Shown here piece after piece: positions 33,893 to 44,868 of a stretch of DNA of 64,000 nt (position 1 is the stretch's first letter; each line of letters begins with the position of its first letter). The notes under the pieces were generated by a model. That model did not search any database and was not told the origin of the DNA. It was given only the letters and a program-made list of their open reading frames with translations. The stretch lies in NCBI GenBank assembly GCA_002798275.1, contig NWQR01000003.1:169123-233122 (forward strand), given 5' to 3'. The translations under genes and the position numbers were made by a program. The stretch comes from Lysobacteraceae bacterium NML08-0793. Lineage in GTDB: Bacteria; Pseudomonadota; Gammaproteobacteria; Xanthomonadales; Xanthomonadaceae.

Positions 33893-36343
33893 ATGAGCAT
33901 CATCATGCCCTTCCTCGTGATTTTGTTGGCCGCAGGGCTTGTGGCCTATCACCGCTGGCCGCTGGCATTTTGGGTGGCGCTGTCCTTTGCCGGCTTGATG
34001 GCCTCGTGGCTGCTCAAGGCCAATCTCACCGCCACGCTGATTGCCACGGCTCTGGTGCTGCTGATTGCCTTGCCGTTGCTGATTCCGCCACTGCGCAAGG
34101 CGCTGATTACCGCCCCGCTTTTGAAGTTCTACACCCGCATCCTGCCACCGCTGTCCGATACCGAACGCACCGCACTTGAATCGGGCACGGTGGGTTTCGA
34201 GGGAGAACTGTTTTCCGGCATGCCCGACTGGCAGGCGCTGCTGAACCAACCCAAGCCGGTATTGACCGAAGAAGAGCAGGCATTTCTGGATGGCCCCACC
34301 GAAACCCTGTGCCAAATGGTCAACGACTGGGAAATCACCCATGTGCGTGCGGATTTGCCGCCGGAGTTGTGGGACTATATCAAGCGCAACAAGTTTTTCG
34401 GGCTGAACATCCCCAAGGAATATGGCGGGCTGGGCTTTTCCGCGTTGATGAACCACAAGGTAATCCAGAAGCTGGCCTCCATCAGCTCGGTGGTCAGCTC
34501 CACCGTGGGCGTGCCCAATTCTCTGGGGCCGGCCGAACTTTTGATGCACTACGGCACCGAAGAACAAAAGCGCCACTATCTGCCGCGTCTGGCCGATGGC
34601 CGCGAAGTGCCCTGCTTCGCCCTGACCGGCCCGTTTGCAGGCTCGGATGCCACCTCCATCCCCGACTACGGCATCGTCTGTGAGGGCAACTGGAATGGCG
34701 CCAAGGTGGTCGGCATCCGCCTCACGCTCAACAAGCGCTATATCACCCTCGCCCCGGTGGCCACCCTGATTGGCGTGGCTTTCCGCATGTACGACCCGGA
34801 CGGCCTGCTGGGCGATGTGAAGGACATCGGCATTTCGCTGGCACTGGTGCCACGCGATACACCGGGGCTGGAAATTGGCCGCCGCCACTTCCCGCTGAAC
34901 TCGCCCTTCCAGAACGGCCCGATCAAGGGGCGCGATGTATTCGTGCCGCTGTCGCAGCTGATTGGCGGCGAAGACTATGCCGGGCAAGGCTGGCGGATGC
35001 TGATGGAATGCCTGTCGATTGGCCGTTCCATCACCCTGCCCTCCACCGCCAGTGGCGGCGCCAAGATGGGCGCAGTTACCGTCGGCAGCTATGCACGCAT
35101 CCGCAAGCAGTTTGGTTTGTCCATCGGCCGCTTTGAAGGGGTGGAAGAAGCCCTTGCCCGCATCGGCGGCCATGCCTATGCCATCAGCGCGCTGTCAGAA
35201 GCCACCGCCGCTGCCGTTGCGCGCGGCGAAAACCCGGCGGTGCCTTCGACCATTTCCAAATACCACTGCACCGAAATGGGGCGGATTGTCGCCAAGGACG
35301 TGATGGATATCGTCGGCGGCAAGGGCATCATTTTGGGGCCGCGCAATTTTGCCGGACGCGCTTGGCAGGCATCGCCAATTGCCATCACTGTGGAAGGCGC
35401 GAACATCATGACCCGTTCGCTGATGATTTTCGGCCAGGGTGCGATTCTCTGCCATCCGTGGGTGATGAAGGAAATGCGCGCAGTGCAGCTGGAAAACCCG
35501 AGCGAACGGCTGGATGCGTTCGACAACGCACTGTTCGGGCATATCGGCTATGCCATTTCCAATGCCGTGCGCAGCCACTGGCTGGGGCTGACCGGCGCAC
35601 GCATCGGCAGCGCGCCGGGCGATGCCTATACCCGACGCTATTTCCGCAAGCTAAACCGCTACTCGGCCAATCTGTCGCTGCTGGCCGATGTTTCCATGCT
35701 GCTGCTTGGCGGCAAGCTGAAGTTCAAAGAATCACTCTCCGGGCGTCTGGGCGATGTACTCAGCCAGCTCTACATCATCAGCAGCATGTTGAAGCGCCAT
35801 CAGGACGCAGGCTATCCCGAAAGCGACCAGCCGCTGCTCGCTTGGGCCGTGCACGATGCCGTCAACAAGATTGAAACCGCGCTTTCCACCGCGCTGCGCA
35901 ATTTCCCGGTGCGCCCGGTGGCTTGGCTGCTGTGGCCGATTGTCTTTCCCTGGGGGCGGCGCGCCCAAGCGCCTTCCGACCGTCTGGGGCACAAGGTCGC
36001 CAGCCTGCTGATGAACCCCGGCGATGCACGCGAGCGCCTGATGCAAGGCGTGTTCACCACCCCCGGCGAGCACAACCCAGCCGGTCGCATCGTCAGCTAT
36101 TTGCCGGATTTTGTTGCCGCAGAGCCTATCGAGCGCAAGTTCATGAAAGCCCTGAAAAACAGCGATATCGAAGCCCTGGAGTTTGAGGATCAGCTTAAAG
36201 AGGGCATCGACGAAGGCTGGATCACCCTGGAGGAAGCTCGCCAGCTTTATCACCTGCGCCAGCTCACACTGGACACCATCACGGTGGATGACTTTGCCCC
36301 GGAGGAATTGCGCTCGGCAGGTTACGCCGCACTGGCAGAGTAA
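33893..36343 (+). CDS. fadE: Acyl-CoA dehydrogenase FadE
   Basis: First dehydrogenation step of fatty-acid beta-oxidation (FAD-dependent). The 816-residue length and architecture match the long FadE form. Two or three N-terminal hydrophobic helices (about 1-65) precede the acyl-CoA dehydrogenase domains with LWDYIKRNKFFGLNIPKEYGGLGFS, FALTGPFAGSDATS and the FAD segment KDVMDIVGGKGIILGPRNF. A long C-terminal DUF1974-like extension ends the protein. ATG 33893 follows a GGAG motif; the upstream in-frame ATG at 33728 would overlap the operator palindromes. Regulation by the divergent TetR protein is inferred. Confidence 0.95.
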   Translation: MSIIMPFLVILLAAGLVAYHRWPLAFWVALSFAGLMASWLLKANLTATLIATALVLLIALPLLIPPLRKALITAPLLKFYTRILPPLSDTERTALESGTVGFEGELFSGMPDWQALLNQPKPVLTEEEQAFLDGPTETLCQMVNDWEITHVRADLPPELWDYIKRNKFFGLNIPKEYGGLGFSALMNHKVIQKLASISSVVSSTVGVPNSLGPAELLMHYGTEEQKRHYLPRLADGREVPCFALTGPFAGSDATSIPDYGIVCEGNWNGAKVVGIRLTLNKRYITLAPVATLIGVAFRMYDPDGLLGDVKDIGISLALVPRDTPGLEIGRRHFPLNSPFQNGPIKGRDVFVPLSQLIGGEDYAGQGWRMLMECLSIGRSITLPSTASGGAKMGAVTVGSYARIRKQFGLSIGRFEGVEEALARIGGHAYAISALSEATAAAVARGENPAVPSTISKYHCTEMGRIVAKDVMDIVGGKGIILGPRNFAGRAWQASPIAITVEGANIMTRSLMIFGQGAILCHPWVMKEMRAVQLENPSERLDAFDNALFGHIGYAISNAVRSHWLGLTGARIGSAPGDAYTRRYFRKLNRYSANLSLLADVSMLLLGGKLKFKESLSGRLGDVLSQLYIISSMLKRHQDAGYPESDQPLLAWAVHDAVNKIETALSTALRNFPVRPVAWLLWPIVFPWGRRAQAPSDRLGHKVASLLMNPGDARERLMQGVFTTPGEHNPAGRIVSYLPDFVAAEPIERKFMKALKNSDIEALEFEDQLKEGIDEGWITLEEARQLYHLRQLTLDTITVDDFAPEELRSAGYAALAE

Positions 36344-36358
36344 ATTGGCAAGTCATCA

Positions 36359-36384
36359 TGGGGTGGGCATATTGGCCCGCCCCA
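36359..36384. terminator. Hairpin terminator between fadE and convergent glycosyltransferase
   Basis: TGGGGTGGGC (36359-36368) pairs with GCCCGCCCCA (36375-36384) with one G-U pair and a 6-base loop. It sits midway between two convergent stop codons. U-tracts are weak on both sides. Confidence 0.55.
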
Positions 36385-36389
36385 CTTGA

Positions 36390-37403
36390 TTACTGGCGAT
36401 AGAACGCTTCAATCTGCGCCAGTTTGTCGTCGATGCGGAAGCGTTGCATCGGGTAGCTGCGACGCGGCGGGCGCTGTTGCCAGGCATCGCGCAGCGCTTC
36501 GGCAAGCGCCGCAACATCCCCAATTGGCAGCAACGGCGTGGCGATCACGGTTTGCAGATGGCGGGCGCCTTCGCTGGCACTGGCAATCATCGGCAGGCCA
36601 GCGTCCATCGCTTCGAGCAGCACCAGCCCGAAAGGCTCGCTGCGCGCGGTGGAAACGAATACATCAAAAACTTCCAGCCAGTCGCGTGGGCGGGAAACAA
36701 AGCCCGGCATCAGCACACGGCTGTCGGCCTGTTTCCGCAGCGTCTGCCAAGCACCGCCTTGACCTGCAATCAACAAGCGGGCATCCGGTGGCAAGGCCGC
36801 ACGCTGCCAAGCGGCGAGCAATACATCCAGCCCCTTGCTGTGCTCCACCCGCCCCAACGCGCCAAATACCCAAGCATCCGGCGCAATGCCCAGCTCCGCC
36901 CGCAGACGCTCGCGTGCATCAGGGCTGGCCGTTTGCGGCAATGTCCAGTTGTCGATTTGCACGCTGCGCGCACGCATCCAAGCGGGCATTGCTTCCAGCT
37001 GCCAGGGCGCGATGGCAATCAGCCCATCCAGTCCTTCGTGCTGCTGCGGCTTGTAGCGGATATGCAGGGTCGCAATCCGCCGGGTACGACTGCCGCGCAG
37101 GCCCTTCAAGGCTCGCGCCGCGCCGGACAGATGCGCATGGGCAATATCCGGGGCAAGTTTTTTCACCCGCCGTCTGGCCTGCCAAATGGCCAGCCAATCA
37201 CTGACCACGATGGTTTTCACTTTCGGTGAAAGTCGGCAGGCAATCGCATCGGCGCGGTTTTCTGCGCCTGCACGGCGCAGAATCATGCTGACATCGTGTC
37301 CGGCCTCGGCCTGTGCATTGGCAAGCTCAACGGCATGACGCTCGCTACCGGCAAAGCGTCGGGTCAACAAAAGATGGACGATGGACAGCGGCTGGACGTT
37401 CAT
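36390..37403 (-). CDS. Family 4 glycosyltransferase (LPS-core type)
   Basis: A 337-residue GT-B enzyme. SIVHLLLTRRFAGSERHAVELANAQAEAGHDV at the N-terminus and the C-terminal lobe VFGALGRVEHSKGLDVLLAAWQ, RLLIAGQGGAW and FVSTARSEPFGLVLLEAMDAGLPMIAS are the usual GT4 landmarks, including the nucleotide-sugar E-x7-E motif. Such enzymes build lipopolysaccharide core or exopolysaccharide. ATG 37403 is chosen so that the gene does not overlap the divergent partner; ATG 37424 would add seven residues. Confidence 0.88.
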   Translation of the reverse strand: MNVQPLSIVHLLLTRRFAGSERHAVELANAQAEAGHDVSMILRRAGAENRADAIACRLSPKVKTIVVSDWLAIWQARRRVKKLAPDIAHAHLSGAARALKGLRGSRTRRIATLHIRYKPQQHEGLDGLIAIAPWQLEAMPAWMRARSVQIDNWTLPQTASPDARERLRAELGIAPDAWVFGALGRVEHSKGLDVLLAAWQRAALPPDARLLIAGQGGAWQTLRKQADSRVLMPGFVSRPRDWLEVFDVFVSTARSEPFGLVLLEAMDAGLPMIASASEGARHLQTVIATPLLPIGDVAALAEALRDAWQQRPPRRSYPMQRFRIDDKLAQIEAFYRQ

Positions 37404-37435
37404 CTGCCAAGTGTCGCATGACATACTCCACCGCC

Positions 37436-38197
37436 ATGCCTACCCCGCCCCAAAAATTGCCGCTTTCTGCGGTCGTGATTACCCGGAATGAAGCCGACCG
37501 GATTGGCCGCTGCGTAAGTTCGCTGCTGCCAGTCTGCGCGGAAGTGATCGTGCTCGATTCCGGCTCCAGCGACGACACCGTGGCGATTGCCCGTGCGCTT
37601 GGCGCACGGGTCGAGCACCGCGACTGGGACGGCTTCGCGCGGCAAAAAAACGCCGCCATCGCTTTGGCCTCGCAACCTTGGGTGATTCTGCTCGATGCCG
37701 ACGAATGGCTGGAGCCTGCCGCGCAGCAGGCATTGCATGCGCTGTTTGCGGGTGAAATAGAAAGCGCCGATGTCTGGCTGCTGCAACGACGCACGCACTG
37801 GCTGGGCAAGCCGATGCAGTTTGGCAGCTTCAGCCGCGAGCCCATTGAGCGATTGTTCCGCCAGCATCTGCGCCATGCCGATGTGCCGGTGCATGAATAC
37901 CTGGACACGCAAGGTCATGTGGTCAAGCCAAGCCGCATCCGGCTGGAGCACGATACCGCCCGCAATACACAGGAATACCGCGAAAAACTCACGCGCTACG
38001 CCGCCCTGTGGGCCAAGGCACATGCAGGCAGGCGCGGCGGTGCGATCCGTGGCCTGCTGGCCGCGCTGGCGTATGCGGTCAAGAATCTGATTCTGCGCGG
38101 TGGCATCCTCGATGGCGCCAGCGGCCTGGCTTTTCACCGCGAGCATATGCGCTATAGCGCGCTCAAATATCGCCTGCTTGCCGAGCAAGAGCGATAA
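37436..38197 (+). CDS. Family 2 glycosyltransferase (WaaE/KdtX-like LPS core enzyme)
   Basis: A 253-residue GT-A protein. LSAVVITRNEADRIGRCVSSL, VIVLDSGSSDDT and the metal-binding LLDADEWLEP follow the LPS-core beta-glucosyltransferase (WaaE/KdtX) pattern, as do the Arg/Tyr-rich NTQEYREKLTRYAALWAKA and RGGILDGASGLAFHREHMRYSALKY. Sugar donor and acceptor cannot be fixed from sequence. It starts 32 bases from the divergent GT4 gene (or overlaps it if ATG 37418 is used), suggesting joint control of two core-assembly enzymes. Confidence 0.88.
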   Translation: MPTPPQKLPLSAVVITRNEADRIGRCVSSLLPVCAEVIVLDSGSSDDTVAIARALGARVEHRDWDGFARQKNAAIALASQPWVILLDADEWLEPAAQQALHALFAGEIESADVWLLQRRTHWLGKPMQFGSFSREPIERLFRQHLRHADVPVHEYLDTQGHVVKPSRIRLEHDTARNTQEYREKLTRYAALWAKAHAGRRGGAIRGLLAALAYAVKNLILRGGILDGASGLAFHREHMRYSALKYRLLAEQER

Positions 38198-38268
38198 CCG
38201 CACCGAATAACCCAACGTGCACGGCGTGCACTGCTGCGGCACGCCGCCGGATGGCGAGCTGTGAAAAC

Positions 38269-38901
38269 TCACTCGCCCATCAGCAGCGGCAGCACATCTT
38301 GCAGCATCGCCTCCACCGCGGCCATGTCCATGTCCGGCTCGCGCACCTGACGTTGCTTCAGTCCATCGAGCAGGGCACGCAGCGCCATGCTGCGCTGGGG
38401 CAGTTTGTGCGCGGGCACGGCAAAACCGCCTTCGGCCTTGGGGCGCGCCATCCAGTCGCTGATGGCCTGGTCAATCTGTTGATTGAAGCGCGCCAGCGCC
38501 TCGGCAATCAGTCGGTCGCGCCCGGATTCGGCGCTGATTTCCAGCACCAGCGCCGGTTCCAGATGCGAGCGGGTTCCGCAGGGGCGCAGCTGATGCTCGC
38601 CCCGCATGACCTGCATCACCTGCGCCGCTGGCGCCGAATTATCGCGTTCAAAGGTCTGGATGTCCTCGGCAAAGCACTGCATCTGACGCTCGACAATGCC
38701 GTGAATCAACTCGGACTTGCTACTGAAATAGCGATAGATCAAGCCGGTGCTGATATCGGCGGTCTTGGCAATCTGCGCCATGCTGGCGGCGTGAAAGCCA
38801 TGCTCGGTAAAGCAGTGCTCGGCCGCGCTCAAGATACGCTCACGTTGCGCCTGGCTATGTGCCGCCCGGCTGCTGCCGGCGGTTTGGCGGGCGCGACTCA
38901 T
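38269..38901 (-). CDS. TetR-family regulator at the end of the RND efflux operon
   Basis: A 210-residue AcrR-like regulator. The HTH spans about residues 22-66 (RILSAAEHCFTEHGFHAASMAQIAKTADISTGLIYRYFSSKSELIHGIV). It is the last gene of the efflux operon, its start overlapping the channel-gene stop by four bases, so it would be made together with the pump and close an autoregulatory loop. The perfect palindrome at 44745-44766 upstream of the operon is the obvious candidate binding site (inference). Confidence 0.9.
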   Translation of the reverse strand: MSRARQTAGSSRAAHSQAQRERILSAAEHCFTEHGFHAASMAQIAKTADISTGLIYRYFSSKSELIHGIVERQMQCFAEDIQTFERDNSAPAAQVMQVMRGEHQLRPCGTRSHLEPALVLEISAESGRDRLIAEALARFNQQIDQAISDWMARPKAEGGFAVPAHKLPQRSMALRALLDGLKQRQVREPDMDMAAVEAMLQDVLPLLMGE

Positions 38902-40289
38902 TGGGCGTTTTCTGCCTCTACCCCGCCACCCAGCACTTGGTACAGGGTAACGCGGTTGGCCTGTTGCGCCAGCCGAATGGCGATGGCTGCCTGCTCGGCC
39001 GCATAGCGGGTGCGCTGGGTATCGAGCAGGGTGAGATAGCTGTCGCGTCCGGCATCACGCCGTGCACTGGAAAGCTGCTCGGCCTGACGGGCGGCTTGCA
39101 GCAGGTTTTCGGCCGCTGCCCGGCGCGTGCTCAGTGCCTGCTCCTGCACCAAGGCATCGGCGACTTCACGAAAGCCGGTCTGGATGGCTTTTTCGTAGCT
39201 GGCTAGGGCGATGTCGCGGTTGGCTTCGGCCACTTTCAGATTGGCGCGCAAGGCGCCGCCCTGAAAAATCGGGATATTGATTTGCGGCACGAAGCGCCAG
39301 AAGCGGGTGCCGGCATCAAACAGGCCGGAGAAATCGCTGCTGGCGGTGCCCGCGCTGGCGGTCAGGCTGATGGACGGAAAAAACGCCGCACGCGCAGCGC
39401 CGATATTGGCGCTGGCCGCCAACAAGGCATGTTCGGCAGCGCGGATATCCGGGCGGCGCAGCAACACGTCCGAAGCCACCCCGGCCGGCAGCGGGGTCAA
39501 CGCGATTTCTTCATCACGCATGCCCTGCGGCAAATCGGCCTCGGCCACCTGCATGCCGACCAGCAAATCCAGAGCATTGCGGTCAAGCTGCACTTGGGCG
39601 GCATAGCGCGCCACATCGCCGCGCGCGGTTTCCACCTGCGCGCGCATCTGGGCGATTTCCAGCCCGCTGACTGCGCCAAGTTCATGGCGGCGCTCGGTCA
39701 GGCGCAGGGTTTCTTGATAGGCCTGCAAGGTGTCCTCGGCAATCGCAAGCAGACTCTGATCGGCCGCCAGCGTCAACCAAGCGCGGCCGGTTTCTGCCAG
39801 CAGGCTCAATTGCGTGGCGCGACGGTTTTCCTCTTGGGCAAAGAATTGCTGTACGGCCGCTTCGCTCAGGTTGCGCATCCGGCCAAACAGATCCAGCTCG
39901 AAGCTGGCAAGACCCAACGATGCGCTATAGCTCTCGCTGACGGGGGCATCGCCGCCGCTGCGGGTCTGGGTGAGATTGCCCCCCAGCACCGGCAGACGGT
40001 TGGCACGGGTAATGCGGTATTGCGCGCGGGCACGCTCCACATTCAATGCCGCCACACGCAGGTCGCGGTTGTTGGCAAGGGTCTGCTCAAGCACCCGCTG
40101 CAAGCGCGCATCCTGCACCACGCCGCGCCAGTCCAGCGTCCGCGCATCGCCGGTTTGCCGGTCGGGCGGGATCTGCCATTGCGCCGGGATGCCGGTTTCG
40201 GGGGCGGGCGTGTCCGGCACCAAGGTGGCGCAGCCAGCGGTGGAAAGCGCGGTCAAGAGCGCCAGCGTCAAACCATGAAACTTAGCCAT
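38898..40289 (-). CDS. RND efflux outer-membrane lipoprotein channel (OprM/NodT family)
   Basis: A 463-residue outer-membrane factor. The signal peptide ends in lipobox STAGC (Cys near 20), and the mature start contains [40 protein letters not shown], the NodT-family hallmark. [33 protein letters not shown] and the closing [24 protein letters not shown] are also typical. It overlaps the RND gene by eight bases and the TetR gene by four, consistent with one transcript. The ATG at 40289 was chosen for the lipoprotein signal. Confidence 0.93.
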   Translation of the reverse strand: MAKFHGLTLALLTALSTAGCATLVPDTPAPETGIPAQWQIPPDRQTGDARTLDWRGVVQDARLQRVLEQTLANNRDLRVAALNVERARAQYRITRANRLPVLGGNLTQTRSGGDAPVSESYSASLGLASFELDLFGRMRNLSEAAVQQFFAQEENRRATQLSLLAETGRAWLTLAADQSLLAIAEDTLQAYQETLRLTERRHELGAVSGLEIAQMRAQVETARGDVARYAAQVQLDRNALDLLVGMQVAEADLPQGMRDEEIALTPLPAGVASDVLLRRPDIRAAEHALLAASANIGAARAAFFPSISLTASAGTASSDFSGLFDAGTRFWRFVPQINIPIFQGGALRANLKVAEANRDIALASYEKAIQTGFREVADALVQEQALSTRRAAAENLLQAARQAEQLSSARRDAGRDSYLTLLDTQRTRYAAEQAAIAIRLAQQANRVTLYQVLGGGVEAENAQ

Positions 40290-43200
40290 TGGAAACCTCT
40301 TCTTGCGCGGTGGCCGGTTTTTTGCGGGCAAACAACCGCACCACCACCATGTAGAACAACGGGATGAAGAACACGCCCAGCAAGGTGCCGACTACCATGC
40401 CGCCCAGCACGCCGGTACCGATAGCGCGTTGTGCGCCGGAGCCGGGGCCGGTGGCCAGCGCCAACGGCAGCACGCCAAAGCCGAAGGCCAGCGAGGTCAT
40501 CACGATCGGGCGCAGGCGGTCGCGCACGGCCATCATGATCGCCTTGATGAGATCGGTGCCCTGCTCGTAATACTGCTTGGCGAACTCGATGATGAGCACC
40601 GCGTTCTTGCTGGTCAGCCCGACCGTAGTCAGCAGCCCCACCTGGAAGTAAACATCGCGCTCCAACCCGCGCAGGCCGGTGAACAGCGCCGCCCCGAGCA
40701 CACCCAGCGGCACCACCAGCAAGACTGCGGTGGGCACCGACCAGCTTTCATACAGCGCGGCCAGACACAGGAACACGATCAGCAACGACAGCGCATACAG
40801 CATCACGATCTGGCCACCGGCCTCGCGCTCCTGATAGGAAGCCGCGGTCCATTCCAGACCCACGCCATCGGGCAGTTGTGCGACCAGACGTTCGACTTCC
40901 GCCATCGCATCCCCCGAGCTCACGCCCGGCTTGGGCGAGCCTTGCAGCTCCAGTGCACCGGCGCCGTTGTAGCGCTGCAAGCTGGGCGGGCCATATTCCC
41001 AATGCGAAGTGGCAAAGGCCGAGAACGGCACCATCTGCCCCGCGTTATTGCGTACCGACCAACGCAGGAAGTCATCCGGCGTCATGCGGAACGGCGCATC
41101 GGCCTGCACATAGACGCGCTTGACCCGGCCACGGTCGATGAAGTCATCGATATAGCTGCCGCCCCAAGCGGTGGCGAGGGTGCTGTTGATGGTGGCAGGC
41201 GAAAGCCCGAGCGCCTGGGCTTTTTGCTGATCCACCACCACGCGCAGCTGCGGTGCAGCCTCCATACCATTGGGGCGCACCCCGGTGATGTATTGCTGGT
41301 CTTCAGCCGCGGCCATGCCGAGGAACTGATTGCGTGCGGCCAGCAGCCCGTCATAGCCCAGCCCGCCGTTGTCGGTGAGATAGAACGAGAAGCCCGAAGA
41401 CGTACCCAGCCCCATGATGGCAGGCGGCGCCATGGCAAATGCCATCGCATCGGACAACTGCATCAGACCACCATAGGCACGCTGCACTACGGCCGGAACG
41501 CCACTTTCCGCACTGGTGCGCTCGGACCAGTCCTTCAGACGCACAAAGCCCATGCCCATGTTCTGCCCCTGCCCGGCAAAGCTGAAACCGGCCACGGTGA
41601 AAATGGATTGAGTTACGTCTTTTTCGTTTTCCAGAAAATGCTGCTCGACTTTCTTCATGGATTCGAGCGTGCGTTCTTGGGTCGCGCCAGCCGGTGTCTG
41701 CACCATGACCATCACCGAGCCTTGGTCTTCCTGCGGCAAGAAGCCGGTCGGCAGACGCAGGAACATCCATACCGCAATCGCGCTGATTGCCACGAATATC
41801 GCCACAAAACGCCACGGGCGGGTCAGCATCGCCATCACGCCGCGCTGGTATTTTTCGCTGCCGCTGTTGAAAGTGCGGTCGAACCAAGCCAGGAAACGCC
41901 CCACAGGGCCATTGCCGTGGTGGTGGCCTTCGCCTTGCTTGATCGGCTTCAACATGGTGGCGCACAGCGCCGGAGTCAGCACGATGGCAACCAGCACCGA
42001 GAACGCCATCGCCGTTACGATGGTGGCGGTGAACTGCAAATAGATGATGCCGCTGGAGCCGCCCATGAAGGCCATCGGCACGAACACCGCCGAGAGCACC
42101 ACGCCGATGCCGACCAGTGCGCCGGTAATCTGCGTCATGGATTTTTTCGCCGCTTCCTTGGGCGAAAGCCCTTCTTCGCGCATCAGGCGTTCAACGTTTT
42201 CCACCACCACGATGGCATCGTCCACCAGAAGGCCGATGGCCAGCACCAATGCAAACATGGTCAGCATGTTGATGGTGAAGCCAAATGCATACAGCACCGC
42301 CATGGTGCCAAGCAGCACCACCGGCACGGCGATGGTCGGAATCAGCGTGGCGCGGAAATTGCCCATGAACAGGAACATCACCACGAACACCAGCAGCACC
42401 GCTTCAAGCAAGGTGTGCAACACGCCTTCAATCGACACCCGCACAAACGGCGAGGTATCGAACGGCACTTCCCATTTCAGGCCGGCGGGAAATGCGCCTT
42501 CAATCTTGGCAAGTTCGGCGCGCACCACATCCACGGTATCCAGCGCATTTGCGCCGGTGGCCAGATTCACCGCGATACCAGCAGCAGGTTGGCCGTTGTA
42601 ACGGGTTACGCTGCTGTAATCCTGCGCGCCCATTTCCACCCGGGCAACATCACCCAAGGTCAGGCGGGCGCCATCGGTCTGACTGCGCAGGATGATGTTG
42701 CGGAACTCCTCCGGCGTGTTCAAACGCGACTGCGCGGTGATGGTGGCATTGAGCTGCTGCCCCGGCACTGCCGGTGTGGCGCCCAACTGCCCCAGCGTTA
42801 CCTGGGCATTCTGCGCCTTGATCGCGGCAATCACCTCTGCGCTGGTCAGGCCATAGGTTTCCAGCTTGCCGGGGTCGAGCCAGATGCGCATCGCAAATTG
42901 CGTACCGAATTGCTGGATACCGCCCACGCCGGGCAAGCGCGCCAAACGGTCAACGATATTGCTGGACACATAGTCGCCAATCTCGTCATTGCTCATGCTG
43001 CCGTCTTCAGAAATGAAGCCGACCACCATCAAAAAGCCGGTTCGCCCCTTGCCGACAGTTACCCCCTGCTGCTGCACTTCCTGCGGCAACAGCGGGGTTA
43101 CCGCCTGTAATTTGTTCTGCACCTGCACCTGGGCGATATCCGGGTCGGTACCGCTGGAGAAGGTCAGGCTGATATTGGACTGGCCATTGGAGGAGCTGGA

Positions 43201-43440
43201 CGAGGACATATACAACAGCCCGTCTACCCCGCGAATGCCCTGCTCCAGAATCTGCGTTACCGCATCTTCGACCACTTTGGCCGAAGCACCGGGATAGTTG
43301 GCGCTGATGGACACCTGCGGCGGCGCGATGTCCGGGTATTGCTCAATCGGCAATTGGCGAATCGCCATGATGCCGGCCAGCATCAGGATGATGGCAATCA
43401 CCCAGGCAAAAATCGGCCGGTCGATGAAAAAACGTGCCAT
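40282..43440 (-). CDS. RND multidrug efflux transporter (HAE1, AcrB/MexB-like)
   Basis: A 1052-residue proton-driven inner-membrane pump. [17 protein letters not shown] is the standard HAE1 start, and [11 protein letters not shown] and [10 protein letters not shown] are porter-domain motifs. The proton-relay helix [19 protein letters not shown] carries the adjacent Asp pair, and [20 protein letters not shown] with [16 protein letters not shown] (relay Lys) lies in the second half. All key residues are present. The gene is preceded by the membrane-fusion gene (23-base gap) and followed by the channel gene (8-base overlap), giving a complete tripartite pump. Confidence 0.97.
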   Translation of the reverse strand: MARFFIDRPIFAWVIAIILMLAGIMAIRQLPIEQYPDIAPPQVSISANYPGASAKVVEDAVTQILEQGIRGVDGLLYMSSSSSSNGQSNISLTFSSGTDPDIAQVQVQNKLQAVTPLLPQEVQQQGVTVGKGRTGFLMVVGFISEDGSMSNDEIGDYVSSNIVDRLARLPGVGGIQQFGTQFAMRIWLDPGKLETYGLTSAEVIAAIKAQNAQVTLGQLGATPAVPGQQLNATITAQSRLNTPEEFRNIILRSQTDGARLTLGDVARVEMGAQDYSSVTRYNGQPAAGIAVNLATGANALDTVDVVRAELAKIEGAFPAGLKWEVPFDTSPFVRVSIEGVLHTLLEAVLLVFVVMFLFMGNFRATLIPTIAVPVVLLGTMAVLYAFGFTINMLTMFALVLAIGLLVDDAIVVVENVERLMREEGLSPKEAAKKSMTQITGALVGIGVVLSAVFVPMAFMGGSSGIIYLQFTATIVTAMAFSVLVAIVLTPALCATMLKPIKQGEGHHHGNGPVGRFLAWFDRTFNSGSEKYQRGVMAMLTRPWRFVAIFVAISAIAVWMFLRLPTGFLPQEDQGSVMVMVQTPAGATQERTLESMKKVEQHFLENEKDVTQSIFTVAGFSFAGQGQNMGMGFVRLKDWSERTSAESGVPAVVQRAYGGLMQLSDAMAFAMAPPAIMGLGTSSGFSFYLTDNGGLGYDGLLAARNQFLGMAAAEDQQYITGVRPNGMEAAPQLRVVVDQQKAQALGLSPATINSTLATAWGGSYIDDFIDRGRVKRVYVQADAPFRMTPDDFLRWSVRNNAGQMVPFSAFATSHWEYGPPSLQRYNGAGALELQGSPKPGVSSGDAMAEVERLVAQLPDGVGLEWTAASYQEREAGGQIVMLYALSLLIVFLCLAALYESWSVPTAVLLVVPLGVLGAALFTGLRGLERDVYFQVGLLTTVGLTSKNAVLIIEFAKQYYEQGTDLIKAIMMAVRDRLRPIVMTSLAFGFGVLPLALATGPGSGAQRAIGTGVLGGMVVGTLLGVFFIPLFYMVVVRLFARKKPATAQEEVSNG

Positions 43441-43463
43441 GGAAAAGGCTCCTGCTTACTTGC

Positions 43464-44675
43464 TTACTTGGCCGACGCGGCATTGGCCGGGGCGCTGTCG
43501 GCCTCGGGCTTGGCAGTTCCGGCAGCCGCTGCGGCAGCCCCGGCCTCGGTCGGCGTTACTGCACTGCCGGGTTTGACTTTCTGCAAGCCTTCGACAATCA
43601 ATTTGTCCCCGGCGGCAAGCCCCGATTCCACCAGCCATTTGTCGCCGATGGCACGGCTCACCACCACTTCACGCGGCTCGACCTTGTTTTCGGCATTCAC
43701 CACCAACGCCGTGGCATTGCCCTTGGCATCGCGGGTAATGCCCTGCTGCGGTGCCAATATCGCGCCCTGCCGTTCGGCATTGGTCAAACGCGCCCTGACA
43801 TACATCCCCGGCAACAGCAGTTGTTCGGGATTTGGCACCACCACCCGCAACAACACACTGCCGGTGGTCGGATCCACCGTGGCCTCGGCAAAGCGCAGCT
43901 GGCCAGCATGCGGGAACACGCTGCCATCCTCCAGCACGATTTCCACCGGCACACTGCCCGCCGCCTGCGCCTGACCCGCCTCGATTTCGCGCCGCAACTG
44001 CAACAGCTCGCTGCTCGATTGCGTTACTTCCACATACATCGGGTCAAGCTGCTGGATGGTGGCAAGCGCGCTGGCCTGGCCTGCCGTCACCAGCGCACCG
44101 CGAGTAACCGACGAATGGCTGATGCGGCCACTGATCGGCGCACTCACACGGGTAAAGCCCAGCGGCACATTCGCGCTTTGCAGCGCAGCACGGGCGGCAT
44201 TCACATCCGCCTGCGCCTGGCGCAAGGTGGCCTGCGCGGTTTCGTCTTCCTGACGGCTGACCGCATCAATCTTCACCAATTCTGCCGAACGCTCGGCATT
44301 CAGCCGAGCCGTGGTGAGCGCAGCCTGGGCGCGCGCGAGACTGGCTTCGGCACTACCGGCAGCGGCACGGAAAGCGGTCTGGTCGATTTGATACAGCACC
44401 TGACCGGCCTTGACGCTGCCGCCTTCACTGAACAGCAGCCTCTCGACGATGCCGGTTACCTGCGGACGCACTTCGGCCGTCTGCGAAGCACTGGCGCGCC
44501 CACTCAACTCACGCCCCAGCGCCACATTTCCCGCCGTCAGCGTTACCACCGATACCGGCACCGGCGGCGGCGCGGCATTGGCCGGCGCAGCTTGTTGTTT
44601 GTTGCAGGCCGCCAGCATCAGGCTGGCAGCAATCAGGGTGGACAGGGCAGTTGCCCGCAGGGTTTTGGAAGCCAT
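43464..44675 (-). CDS. RND efflux membrane-fusion lipoprotein (AcrA/MexA-like)
   Basis: A 403-residue periplasmic adaptor. Lipobox LAAC gives Cys24. The mature protein has the lipoyl half-motifs GRASASQTAEVRPQVTGIVERLLFSEGGSVKAGQVLYQID and, after the hairpin, GFTRVSAPISGRISHSSVTRGALVTAG. The coiled-coil hairpin lies at about 115-165, with beta-barrel and membrane-proximal domains after it. The C-terminus is an Ala/Pro/Lys-rich low-complexity tail (about 370-403), longer than usual for MexA. It is the first gene of the operon, with a palindrome 70 bases upstream. Confidence 0.95.
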   Translation of the reverse strand: MASKTLRATALSTLIAASLMLAACNKQQAAPANAAPPPVPVSVVTLTAGNVALGRELSGRASASQTAEVRPQVTGIVERLLFSEGGSVKAGQVLYQIDQTAFRAAAGSAEASLARAQAALTTARLNAERSAELVKIDAVSRQEDETAQATLRQAQADVNAARAALQSANVPLGFTRVSAPISGRISHSSVTRGALVTAGQASALATIQQLDPMYVEVTQSSSELLQLRREIEAGQAQAAGSVPVEIVLEDGSVFPHAGQLRFAEATVDPTTGSVLLRVVVPNPEQLLLPGMYVRARLTNAERQGAILAPQQGITRDAKGNATALVVNAENKVEPREVVVSRAIGDKWLVESGLAAGDKLIVEGLQKVKPGSAVTPTEAGAAAAAAGTAKPEADSAPANAASAK

Positions 44676-44744
44676 GACTTGCGTGCTCGTCAAATGAAAA
44701 AGAATGGGCACGCCAGTGCGTACCCGAATGAAAGACCGGCAAAT

Positions 44745-44766
44745 AGTGAATGAGCATTCATTCACT
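44745..44766. promoter_or_regulatory. Perfect palindrome upstream of the RND efflux operon (candidate TetR operator)
   Basis: AGTGAATGA (44745-44753) and TCATTCACT (44758-44766) form a 9+9 inverted repeat with a 4-base centre. It lies between the efflux operon (start 44675, minus) and the SDR gene (start 44869, plus), and could control both. Confidence 0.72.
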
Positions 44767-44868
44767 GTCAACCACCCTCTTCGTCATCGGCCATGTCCCT
44801 GCGACGCCACAACGACAGCCTGCACAGTGATTATCATGTCGCCCCAATCTATGGTTTTGGCGAGTCGG

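Noticed and set aside
40303..43110. 935-codon plus-strand open frame opposite the RND pump gene
   Set aside because: Antisense shadow: extremely His/Gln/Arg-rich with no domain pattern, while the opposite strand encodes a complete AcrB-type pump.
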